The notes under the pieces were generated by a model, which was given only the letters and a program-made list of their open reading frames with translations, was not told the DNA's origin and searched no databases. Source: Lachnospiraceae bacterium (GTDB taxonomy: Bacteria; Bacillota; Clostridia; Lachnospirales; Lachnospiraceae). From it: DNA of 8,305 nucleotides. The stretch covers positions 1 to 8,305 of the forward strand of contig JAFPYK010000035.1 of NCBI GenBank assembly GCA_017412265.1. The letters run 5' to 3'. Positions within the stretch are counted from its first letter, which is position 1. Each line of letters opens with the position of its first letter. Both the position numbers and the translations under genes were made by a program. Below are positions 1 to 6,426 of this stretch, one piece after another.

Positions 1-377
1 CGGTAGACATAAAGCTGCAGCGGGATGGCCGCCTGCACACCGGGCTTTACCCGCCTCTGGTAGACCGGCATCGGGTCCCGCCAGTGGAAGAAATCCGAAG
101 TCGAATTGCGAAGCACCAGGTGCCAGCTCTCCCCGCCGGAAGCGTACACCAGCTCCGCGCTTCCCTGATCGTCATAGGTCTTCGCCTTCGGCCACAGAAG
201 AATCGCGAGGATCACCGCAATCGCCAGCAGCCCGCCGGCCGCCAGCCATTTCCTCCGCTTCGGGCGGATCCTCTCAGGAGCAAGAACCGTTTTCTCCTCC
301 TGGACCGCCGTGCAGACCGGGCAGAAATGCGCCTCGTCCGGAAGAGGCGCCCCGCATCGAATACATTTCTTGCTCAT
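1..377 (-). CDS. Zinc-ribbon, single-pass membrane protein, N-terminal part (3' end outside window)
   Basis: The first 125 residues are visible. A cytosolic treble-clef-type zinc ribbon comes first: CIRCGAPLPDEAHFCPVC, with Cys5, Cys8, Cys19 and Cys22 as the probable zinc ligands. A basic patch (RPKRRK, 38-43) then precedes one hydrophobic helix (WLAAGGLLAIAVILAILLW, 44-62), so by the positive-inside rule the ribbon is cytosolic and the rest extracytoplasmic. The outside part begins TYDDQGSAELVYASGG and looks like the start of a beta-rich domain; it is cut by the window edge, and I do not recognise it. The ATG overlaps the kinase stop. Zinc-ribbon membrane proteins beside small kinases suggest a sensor or kinase-substrate relationship, which is inference from context. 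Confidence 0.85.
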   Translation of the reverse strand, partial: MSKKCIRCGAPLPDEAHFCPVCTAVQEEKTVLAPERIRPKRRKWLAAGGLLAIAVILAILLWPKAKTYDDQGSAELVYASGGESWHLVLRNSTSDFFHWRDPMPVYQRRVKPGVQAAIPLQLYVY

Positions 378-1084
378 GCCAGCACCTCCATCAGGCTCCT
401 TGCGTCCGGGAAGCGAAGATTCGGATCGATCATCGTACACCGGGAGATGATCCGGCCGAACCTTCCGCCGGCCAGGCGCACCGAAGGGTGCTCTCCCGTG
501 AGCATCTGATTCATCGTCACTCCAAGCGCGTAGATGTCGGCCCGTCCGTCGCTCTGCGAGATTCCGTACTGCTCAGGTGCGGCGTAGCCGATCGTCCCCA
601 GGATCATCGTGTCCGACGCCTGTTCCTCCTTCCGGACCCTGGAAGCATCCAGATCCAGCAGGATCGTCCGGTCTCCCCGCAGAACCAGGTTCTCGGGCTT
701 TACGTCACGGTGTACGATCCCCCGCTCGTGCAGCACGATCAGGGCCTGACAGACATCCAGGGCGATGCGTCGCACCTCAGCCGGTGTAAAGGCGCTCTCC
801 CGGAGCATGTCCGCCGCCGAATCCCCCTTGATATACTCCTCCAGCACCAGGAGCCGGTCCTCCTTCTCCGCAACCTCATAGATCTGCGGCAGATTCGGGT
901 GAGAGACCGGCAGCAGCCTGCGGTAGCATTCTCCCAGCTCTCCCGAGGCCTGCAGAGACAGGAGGGCATACTCCGTGCGCGTCTCCTTGTGGCGCACACG
1001 CACGATCCTCTTGCCTTCCTGCTCCTTCAACACCGCCACCGTCTCAAACCGGCGCCCCAGCTCTTCTGTCAGATACTCGTACAT
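374..1084 (-). CDS. Small Ser/Thr protein kinase-like protein lacking the usual VAIK lysine
   Basis: The 236-residue protein is just a kinase domain, with no membrane segment of its own. The C-lobe is well preserved: VHRDVKPENLVL (124-135, catalytic Asp127, Lys129, Asn132), LLDLDASR (142-149, the DFG position reading DLD, with the metal-binding Asp144), GTIGYAAPEQYG (163-174, APE), and DGRADIYALGV (179-189). The N-lobe is degraded: the glycine loop is replaced by LKEQEGKRIVRV, and in EYALLSL the position of the ATP-binding VAIK lysine is Leu42. It may be an active kinase that uses another lysine, or a pseudokinase; sequence alone cannot decide. The start ATG 1084 has AAAGGA 8 nt upstream; an upstream in-frame ATG at 1162 would overlap the M42 gene. 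The stop overlaps the zinc-ribbon gene start as ATGA, so the two are likely made together. Confidence 0.88.
   Translation of the reverse strand: MYEYLTEELGRRFETVAVLKEQEGKRIVRVRHKETRTEYALLSLQASGELGECYRRLLPVSHPNLPQIYEVAEKEDRLLVLEEYIKGDSAADMLRESAFTPAEVRRIALDVCQALIVLHERGIVHRDVKPENLVLRGDRTILLDLDASRVRKEEQASDTMILGTIGYAAPEQYGISQSDGRADIYALGVTMNQMLTGEHPSVRLAGGRFGRIISRCTMIDPNLRFPDARSLMEVLA
384..389 (-). promoter_or_regulatory. Ribosome binding site for the zinc-ribbon membrane protein, inside the kinase gene
   Basis: GGAGGT lies 6 nt before ATG 377 within the final codons of the kinase gene. With the ATGA overlap it indicates strong, coupled translation of the pair. Confidence 0.6.
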
Positions 1085-1113
1085 CTCAAACTTCCTTTTG
1101 TATCTGCAAGGCT

Positions 1114-2184
1114 TTAGAAAGCCTCGATCTGTTCCCTCGTCATCTTCTCCGCGACCGCGCACGCAAGCGCCGCTGCCGCGTCAAAATCCTGATAAGCCGC
1201 GATACAGTTCATCGAGTGAATGTACCGGACCGGGATTCCTGCCACAATCACCGGCACACCGTGATCGGCCAGGTTGATGACCGCTCCGTTGTTGCCGCCT
1301 CCCGCGCGAACCGCGGTCTGCAGGGGGATCCCCTCTCTCTCCGCCAGATCCATCGTCCACCGCTGATATCTCGGGTTGCAGATGATCGACCGGTCCATGT
1401 GCCGGATCATCGGCCCCTTCTTCAGGGCCGTCTGGATCAGGTAATCCTCCGTAAATGTATCGTCCGCCGGGCATCCCTCGAAGCAGAGCGCGACATCCGG
1501 CTTCACACGCCGGACCGCCACACGCGCGCCCCGGTCGCCCACCTCCTCCTGCGAGGAGATCACGCCCACCACGTCGCAGGGCAGGTCCTTCCCGTCCAGG
1601 CGCCGCAGCGTCTCAATCAGCGCCGCCACCCCGATCCGGTCGTCAAACGCCTTGCCGAAGAAGAGCCCGTTCTTCTCATCGAACGTGCACCGCGTCGCAG
1701 GCACCACCGGCTCACCGATCCGGATATGGAAGACCTCCTCCGCCTCTTCGCGGCTGGTCGCCCCGATGTCGATCACCAGGCTCTGCCCGTCAAACTGCAG
1801 CTTCTCGTCCTTCCCCATAAAATGCGGCGGCTTCATCGCTACCACGCCGGGGATGTACTCGCCGAGCGCATTTCTCACGCGCACCGCGGCAGAAGGCAGG
1901 CTCCCGTAGGCGATCCCGCCGATCTCCAGGAAACGCAGCGTCCCGTTCGGCTTGACGGCCTGCACCATCATACCCACTTCATCCGCGTGGGCATCCAGCA
2001 TGAGCACCGGCTTATTCCCCGCATGCTCCTTCCGGTAGAGATATAGATTGCGCAGGCTGTCCTCCTCGATCCTCCCGATGAAAGGCACGGCCTCCCGCAC
2101 CACCGCGAGCACCTCATCCTCAAATCCCGACGGTCCGGCCGCTTCCGAGAGCTTCCGGATCAGTTCCACACACGATTCATTCAT
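1114..2184 (-). CDS. M42-family metallo-aminopeptidase (glutamyl aminopeptidase/endoglucanase-like)
   Basis: The 356-residue protein is a cytosolic M42 peptidase, a co-catalytic dinuclear-metal enzyme that removes N-terminal residues from peptides, often as a large oligomer. Expected residues are present: His66 and Asp68 in LDAHADEVG, the bridging Asp181/182 in GKAFDDRIG, the Glu213-Glu214 pair in SSQEEVGDRGA, Glu236 in CFEG, and His323 in VRYIHS. The PDZ-like apical insertion lies between about 75 and 165. One deviation is GGGNNGA (296-301), where most relatives I recall have GGTDxGA. The start ATG 2184 has AAAGGG 9 nt upstream. It follows mntP by 15 nt and precedes the kinase gene by 29 nt. 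With the S15-type hydrolase it suggests intracellular peptide breakdown. Members are sometimes annotated as endoglucanases; that is a legacy name. Confidence 0.93.
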   Translation of the reverse strand: MNESCVELIRKLSEAAGPSGFEDEVLAVVREAVPFIGRIEEDSLRNLYLYRKEHAGNKPVLMLDAHADEVGMMVQAVKPNGTLRFLEIGGIAYGSLPSAAVRVRNALGEYIPGVVAMKPPHFMGKDEKLQFDGQSLVIDIGATSREEAEEVFHIRIGEPVVPATRCTFDEKNGLFFGKAFDDRIGVAALIETLRRLDGKDLPCDVVGVISSQEEVGDRGARVAVRRVKPDVALCFEGCPADDTFTEDYLIQTALKKGPMIRHMDRSIICNPRYQRWTMDLAEREGIPLQTAVRAGGGNNGAVINLADHGVPVIVAGIPVRYIHSMNCIAAYQDFDAAAALACAVAEKMTREQIEAF

Positions 2185-2199
2185 TCGATTCTTCCCTTT

Positions 2200-2799
2200 C
2201 TATCCCAGAATACTGCGCAGGACGATCTCAACCCCGATGCCGATCAGGATCAGTCCGCCGACCACCTGCGCCCGGTCGGCCAGCCGCTCGCCGAAGCGTT
2301 TGCCGAAGAGCAGCCCGCACAGGCAGATGACAATTGTCACCCCTGCGATGATCAGAGCACAGGCCAGCGCCGCGCCGGCCCGGTAATCCGCGATGGTAAA
2401 TCCCACCGAGAGCGCGTCGATCGACGTCGCCACACCCTGCGCCAGCAGCAGTCCCGTACCCACACGCGCGGCCGGCTTCTCCTGCGTCTCTTCCTCTTTT
2501 TCTTTTCCGCCCCGGATTCCCTCCAGGATCATGCTCCCGCCGATCCACAGAAGCAGGACCAGCGCGATCCACGGAATCCACGGCTCCACCGCCCGGAAAT
2601 ACGAGGCGATGGTGTGCACGCAGAACCATCCGATGACCGGCATCAGGAACTGAAAGCCCGCGTACGTTCCCGCGATCAGGCACATCCGCCCCCGCTTCAT
2701 CCGCGGCTCATTCATCCCGTTGACGATCGACACCGAGAACGCGTCCATCGCAAGCCCCGCGCCGAGCAGCAGGCTGTTTATGACAAATACAATATCCAC
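2200..2799 (-). CDS. mntP: Putative manganese efflux pump MntP
   Basis: The 199-residue, roughly six-helix inner-membrane protein matches the MntP (YebN, formerly DUF204) family, which exports Mn2+. It shows the family's internal duplication: each half has an intramembrane aspartate, in GLAMDAFSVS (Asp19) and in GVATSIDALSVG (Asp128). A charged cytosolic loop between the halves (GGKEKEEETQEK, 98-109) and glycine-rich last helix (GGLILIGIGVEI) also fit, as does the length. The start is GTG 2799; GGAGGA lies 11 nt upstream in the end of the hydrolase gene, a somewhat long spacing, and no ATG alternative exists nearby. There is no room for the yybP-ykoY manganese riboswitch that often precedes mntP, so local Mn control is not visible here. 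The stop is TAG. Substrate is inferred from the family. Confidence 0.92.
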   Translation of the reverse strand: MDIVFVINSLLLGAGLAMDAFSVSIVNGMNEPRMKRGRMCLIAGTYAGFQFLMPVIGWFCVHTIASYFRAVEPWIPWIALVLLLWIGGSMILEGIRGGKEKEEETQEKPAARVGTGLLLAQGVATSIDALSVGFTIADYRAGAALACALIIAGVTIVICLCGLLFGKRFGERLADRAQVVGGLILIGIGVEIVLRSILG

Positions 2800-2800
2800 G

Positions 2801-4495
2801 TTATATCTCTTCCTCCGCTGCCGGAATCACCAGCCGCGAAGCCTTCTCCCCTCCGGTCAGTATCGTCTGCCTGGCCTTCTTCTGCACCCGCATCTTCGCC
2901 CACGGTCCGGCCACATTCCCGTGAATGTGATATTCCGGGAAGTCCGACGACGTGATATCCATCCTCAGCCGGCTTCCCTTCGCGAGCTGATAGCAGATGT
3001 CCCACATCTCCACGCATACCACGCATTCCGAACGAGGGATATAATGCTCTCCCTCCGGAAGGTCCGCGGCAATGGTTGTCACCGACTCCCGGATATGATA
3101 AGCCGTACCGTCCCGGATCTCCGAGAGCTTCACCGCGAAGGCCGTATCATACGCATCACTCTTCACGTGCAGATACGCCCGCACCGGGCCGCAGATCGTG
3201 AGCGGCTTCTCGAGAGGTTCGCTTACGAAGCTGATGACGTCCTCTCTCTCCCCCGCAGGTCCGACCGGCAGGCTGCCCACCTGCTCCTTTGTCTTAAAGA
3301 GCGAGTCGCCGCCCCGGCTCATCACCGGATTCTCCGGGTCATAGATGTAGCTGACGCGGCCGGTCACCTCCGGGACGTCCTCCCGCAGGACATAAGCCCC
3401 GCCGCGAAGCTCCGAAGACGCGTCCGGGCAGAATACCACCTCTCTGGTCTTCGGCATCCGGCCGATCCACCGGTCCGCGCCGATGACATAATAGTCACAG
3501 CCGGGCTCCACGGGCTGCTCCGGGTGCCGGAGCGTCCGGTCAAACCAGTCAAGCACCCGGGGCAGGTCCGCCGTATCCGCGTGCTCTGCCGGCCTTCCCG
3601 GCATACAGGTCCGAAGCGAGTGATTCCAGCCGCCCACCACGAGCCGGCTGTGCGCCTTCGCCTCCTCCGAGAGCCTCTCCCAGGTCCGCATGCTGCTGCC
3701 GTGGTGATGGTCATACCACCCGCTCATGACACAGACCGGGATCTTCGTGCGCGAGGGGATCTCCCTCAGCTGCTTCCACCAGCCCTCCTGCCAGAGCGGA
3801 TCCCCCTGCGAAGGACTCGAGACATATTCCCGGTAAGTATCATTTCTCTCGCCCCACAGCGCTTCGTCAACCTCGGTCTGCGGCCGGTAGCGGCAGCTTG
3901 CGAGGTAATCCTCATACGCGGCCGTCACAGGCTTCGATCCGTTTTCCATCGACCATGCCGTGATAATATCGTGCCGGAAGCATCCCTTCTGGTAGACCGA
4001 GGCGAAACGGTCGGTCCCGTACTCCTCCAGGAACATCGCGTCCACCAGGCCTTCCGCCGCGTCCGCCATCGACCAGCCGATCATCGCCGTATAAGAATGT
4101 CCGTAATAGCCCAGGCGCCCGCACCAGGGCATGGACCTGAGCCGCCGCGCCGTGCAGAGCGTGTCCGCCCTCTCCTGCACATTTGCGACAAAGGTCCCCT
4201 CCGAGGCCTCCCGGCCCCGGCAGTACTGCCAGACGAAGCCGAAGCCCCTCTCGGCAAATCCCTTCGCATAGATCCGGTACTTATACTCCAGGTGCGGATA
4301 GCAGGTCCTGGTAAATATCACCGGCACCGGCCCGTCGGTCTGCGGCAGGCAGATCCAGGTGTGCAGCTTCACGCCGTCGTCCATGGCCATCATCTCGTCC
4401 CGGACCGGCCCCGCCTGGCACACCGGCGGAAATGCACTCCCTGCCAATCCTTCCAGAAGCGCCAGCTTCTTCTCTTCCAACGTCAGTTCCGCCAT
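2801..4495 (-). CDS. CocE/NonD-family (X-Pro dipeptidyl-peptidase S15-like) serine hydrolase
   Basis: This 564-residue alpha/beta hydrolase has a C-terminal galactose-binding-like jelly-roll, the layout of CocE esterases and X-prolyl dipeptidyl peptidases. The catalytic triad can be placed: Ser134 in YYGHSYTAMIG (the GxSYxG-type nucleophile elbow), Asp262 in SGWYDHHHGSS, and His292 in GGWNHS. The N-terminal strand region (DGVKLHTWICLPQTDGPVPV) and the oxyanion-side FTRTCYP also fit. The jelly-roll starts near residue 345 (VSYIYDPENPV) and includes EPLEKPLTICGPVRAYLHV. No signal peptide is visible, so it should act in the cytosol on peptides or esters; the substrate cannot be assigned. The start is ATG 4495, with GAGGAG 5 nt upstream; an in-frame ATG at 4552 would run into the preceding gene and is rejected. 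The stop is one base from the mntP start, indicating coupling. Confidence 0.9.
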   Translation of the reverse strand: MAELTLEEKKLALLEGLAGSAFPPVCQAGPVRDEMMAMDDGVKLHTWICLPQTDGPVPVIFTRTCYPHLEYKYRIYAKGFAERGFGFVWQYCRGREASEGTFVANVQERADTLCTARRLRSMPWCGRLGYYGHSYTAMIGWSMADAAEGLVDAMFLEEYGTDRFASVYQKGCFRHDIITAWSMENGSKPVTAAYEDYLASCRYRPQTEVDEALWGERNDTYREYVSSPSQGDPLWQEGWWKQLREIPSRTKIPVCVMSGWYDHHHGSSMRTWERLSEEAKAHSRLVVGGWNHSLRTCMPGRPAEHADTADLPRVLDWFDRTLRHPEQPVEPGCDYYVIGADRWIGRMPKTREVVFCPDASSELRGGAYVLREDVPEVTGRVSYIYDPENPVMSRGGDSLFKTKEQVGSLPVGPAGEREDVISFVSEPLEKPLTICGPVRAYLHVKSDAYDTAFAVKLSEIRDGTAYHIRESVTTIAADLPEGEHYIPRSECVVCVEMWDICYQLAKGSRLRMDITSSDFPEYHIHGNVAGPWAKMRVQKKARQTILTGGEKASRLVIPAAEEEI

Positions 4496-4500
4496 CGTTT

Positions 4501-4506
4501 CTCCTC
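4501..4506 (-). promoter_or_regulatory. Ribosome binding site deciding the S15/CocE hydrolase start
   Basis: GAGGAG sits 5 nt before ATG 4495 in the 11-nt gap after the hairpin ORF. It fixes the start and argues against the longer in-frame version beginning at 4552. Confidence 0.6.
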
Positions 4507-4881
4507 TCAGCCCAGCGGGATCTCCACGACCTTCGCCATCTTGCTCAGGCACTCCTCGATCTGCGCGGAGATCTCCCCGACCAGCCGGTCGGTAATCTCC
4601 TCATTCTTCTCCTTCTCCAGCGTCTCGTAGAGGTTATCCTTCACCTGCTCGGTCATCTTATCGAGCCTCGAGCGGAAATACTTCTTCGGGAACATCCGCC
4701 GCACCGCCTGCGGGATCTTCGCCTTCAGCAGGGCCTCCTGCATCCGGTCCTTGCCGAGCAGCAGGATCATCAGGGAGACCACCGCGCCGGCAATCATGCC
4801 GGGCAGGCCGTTGGCCACCAGGGCCACGCCGCTTCCGCCGCACAGCAGGGCGACCACGATAGAGATAATCGTGTCGATCAT
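4507..4881 (-). CDS. Membrane-hairpin ORF, probable C-terminal part of the Hsp70-like protein or a separate small membrane subunit
   Basis: From ATG 4881 this encodes 124 residues. Two hydrophobic, glycine-rich helices come first (about 4-22 and 27-44, with CGGSG between the halves and NGLPG at the turn). A long charged, helical cytosolic tail follows (KDRMQEALLKAKIPQAVRRM onward), ending KVVEIPLG. There is no recognised family. ATG 4881 has GGAGGAG 9 nt upstream; an in-frame GTG at 4923 has no good site. Coding-like sequence in this frame extends to 4944, right up to the amber stop of the Hsp70-like gene, so this is best seen either as the severed membrane anchor of that protein or as a downstream cistron restarting internally. 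The next gene starts 11 nt after its TGA. Confidence 0.65.
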   Translation of the reverse strand: MIDTIISIVVALLCGGSGVALVANGLPGMIAGAVVSLMILLLGKDRMQEALLKAKIPQAVRRMFPKKYFRSRLDKMTEQVKDNLYETLEKEKNEEITDRLVGEISAQIEECLSKMAKVVEIPLG

Positions 4882-4890
4882 CCAGGTGAT

Positions 4891-4897
4891 CTCCTCC
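4891..4897 (-). promoter_or_regulatory. Strong Shine-Dalgarno before ATG 4881 inside the hairpin reading frame
   Basis: GGAGGAG lies 9 nt before ATG 4881. It also encodes Val-Glu-Glu in the continuous frame, so it could be a chance product of codon use, but it makes independent translation of the hairpin possible despite the upstream amber codon. Confidence 0.45.
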
Positions 4898-4944
4898 ACC
4901 GCGAAGACATTCTTCGCCTCCACGCGGATGTCGATCTCGGAGAC

Positions 4945-4947
4945 CTA
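4945..4947 (-). other. In-frame amber (TAG) codon separating Hsp70-like domain from membrane hairpin
   Basis: This is codon 491 of the Hsp70-like frame. The codons after it (VSEIDIRVEAKNVFAVEEIT, residues 492-511 if read through) contain no stop, alternate polar and hydrophobic residues like a beta strand, and join directly to the hairpin ORF. No Shine-Dalgarno or ATG follows within 60 nt. One base change from CAG, TCG, TGG, TTG, AAG, GAG or TAC/TAT would create this stop. The mntP gene in this window also ends in TAG, so TAG is not simply reassigned here. Confidence 0.7.
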
Positions 4948-6417
4948 CAGGTAGGAGGTCAGGCTCAGCGCCCGGTAAGGGACCCCGTGCTTCACGCAGA
5001 TCGGCACCGTGTGCTCCTCCAGCTCGTACGCGACGGGCTTAAGCCACGCCGCCACCGGCTTGAGCAGAAGCTCCCTCGCTTCCTCGGTGTGGAGGTAGGC
5101 CGTGATTTCCTTCTCCAGCACCGCGTCGATGTCGCAGAGGCGCTCGATCCGCCCTTCTCTCCACTCCTCGATCACCGGCAGGACCGCGTTCTCGAGGATC
5201 GGCCCCGTCAGGGAATCCACGGCCTTGCGGTAGAGATCATTGATATTCTCGGCCACAATCCGCTCCACCACCGAAGAATCCTTCAGATTCTCCAGCTCCT
5301 GCATAAACTGGCGCGTCTCCTCATCGATCCGCCCGCAGTAGGCCAGGCCCCTCGCGACCGAAAACTCCGGCGCGGCCTCCGTGATGATCACCGCGTCCGG
5401 GTAGACCTCCCGGCACCAGTCGTGCGTCGCCTCCAGCTTCGAAACGCCTCCGGTCATGAAGATCAGCTCCGGCATCTCGTCCTTGATATGCCGCCGCGTC
5501 TCACAGAGGCTCTCGACGAAGACCTCCTTAAATGACCGGTTCTCCAGGAAGCGGCTCTTCCTCTCCAGCACCTTCTCGGAGATCTGTGCGTTCATCACCA
5601 GCTTCAGCTTATATGTCCTGTCATAGCTGATGGAGAGAATCTGGGAGCACTCATGGCTCCTCCAGTACTCTTCATCCGCATAATATTTCTCCTTCAGCCG
5701 CCTCGCGGCGAACTCGCAGTAGCTGCGCCACGGCTCGCTCTTGGCAAATACCGCGCGGATCTCCTTCTCGTGCCGGGACGCGCTCACCGCCTCGTCCAGC
5801 ACGATCTGGTCCATGATTCCGCCGCCCAGGCGCACCTCGCCCGCCGTGCGAAGCTCCACTTCCTTGCCCTTCGCGATGTACGCGAAATCCGTGGTGGAAG
5901 AACCGATATCCACGACCAGCACCGGGTGGGACAGGATATCATACCCCACCTGCAGATGCTTCGACTGGCACGCGCTCACGAGCGCCGCCCTGGACTCCGA
6001 GATGATCTTGACCGGCGGATAGCCCACCTTCTCGAATATATACCGGTACTGCTCCCTGGCGGCCTTATCCCAGCCCGCCGGGCAGCCCACGTAGAAACAG
6101 CAGTCCTCGTTCTGCACCAGGTCGCCGCTTAAGTACAGCTCGCCCAGCACGCCCGCCGCGAAGCATTTCACGTCCCGGTGGCTCTCCGCGTCCGTCAGAA
6201 ACCGGCTCTTGAACCGGATCTTACGCTCCACCGCGTCCGGGTGATAGCACGCATTTTCGCCGATGAGCAGCTCCTGGTTGAGGAGTCTTGCGTAGGCCGT
6301 GATCATGCTCTTCGCGTCCCGTACCGTCAGAATCTCCGGCTTCGCCCCGCGCTCCGCGGCAAGCACCGCCACCGCGCTCTCGGCGTCTCCCAGGTCAAAT
6401 CCAAAAAACCGTTCCAT
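4945..6417 (-). CDS. Hsp70/DnaK-like actin-fold ATPase, ending at an in-frame amber codon
   Basis: The 490-residue product carries the Hsp70/actin ATPase core. Phosphate-1 is GFDLGDAESAV (6-16), a DLG in which the usual TT is DA. Connect-1 is GCPAGWDKAAREQYRYIFEK (111-130). Phosphate-2 is VVDIGSSTTDFAY (168-180), and the adenosine motif is IFMTGGVSKLE (319-329), followed by EFSVARGLAYCG. After about residue 365 there is no recognisable DnaK beta-sandwich substrate-binding domain; instead a helical region of about 100 residues ends in LSLTSYL. The stop is TAG, and the same frame stays open beyond it into a membrane-hairpin ORF. The usual DnaK operon partners (dnaJ, hrcA) are absent nearby, so this is a specialised Hsp70 relative, not the housekeeping DnaK. 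ATP binding and hydrolysis are inferred from the motifs; the client is unknown. The gene may be the truncated front part of a 636-codon protein. Confidence 0.88.
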   Translation of the reverse strand: MERFFGFDLGDAESAVAVLAAERGAKPEILTVRDAKSMITAYARLLNQELLIGENACYHPDAVERKIRFKSRFLTDAESHRDVKCFAAGVLGELYLSGDLVQNEDCCFYVGCPAGWDKAAREQYRYIFEKVGYPPVKIISESRAALVSACQSKHLQVGYDILSHPVLVVDIGSSTTDFAYIAKGKEVELRTAGEVRLGGGIMDQIVLDEAVSASRHEKEIRAVFAKSEPWRSYCEFAARRLKEKYYADEEYWRSHECSQILSISYDRTYKLKLVMNAQISEKVLERKSRFLENRSFKEVFVESLCETRRHIKDEMPELIFMTGGVSKLEATHDWCREVYPDAVIITEAAPEFSVARGLAYCGRIDEETRQFMQELENLKDSSVVERIVAENINDLYRKAVDSLTGPILENAVLPVIEEWREGRIERLCDIDAVLEKEITAYLHTEEARELLLKPVAAWLKPVAYELEEHTVPICVKHGVPYRALSLTSYL

Positions 6418-6422
6418 ACGAG

Positions 6423-6426
6423 CCTC
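6423..6426 (-). promoter_or_regulatory. Ribosome binding site deciding the Hsp70-like start
   Basis: GAGG overlaps the TGA stop of the membrane-hairpin gene and lies 5 nt before ATG 6417; a second purine-rich site, GGAGAGG, lies further upstream at 6430-6436. It supports ATG 6417 over the upstream in-frame ATG at 6453, whose extra 12 residues would overlap the preceding gene. Confidence 0.6.

Noticed and set aside
2800..2830. yybP-ykoY manganese riboswitch upstream of mntP
   Set aside because: Only one base separates the hydrolase stop from the mntP start, so there is no leader to hold it.
2720..4630. Long plus-strand open frame of 636 codons opposite the hydrolase gene
   Set aside because: It is an antisense shadow of a GC-rich gene: its translation is Arg/His/Pro-rich with no domain, while the minus strand has a full serine hydrolase with a complete triad. 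Other long plus-strand frames (for example 4432-5535 and 1216-2046) fail for the same reason.
4945..4947. Genome-wide reassignment of TAG as a sense codon
   Set aside because: mntP ends in TAG at 2200-2202, exactly at its expected family length. That TAG is also in frame with the M42 start, but there a Shine-Dalgarno and ATG follow and both proteins are complete, so TAG acts as a normal stop.
4507..6417. Housekeeping DnaK
   Set aside because: No DnaK substrate-binding domain, phosphate-1 reads DLGDA instead of DLGTT, and no dnaJ, grpE or hrcA gene is recognisable in the window.
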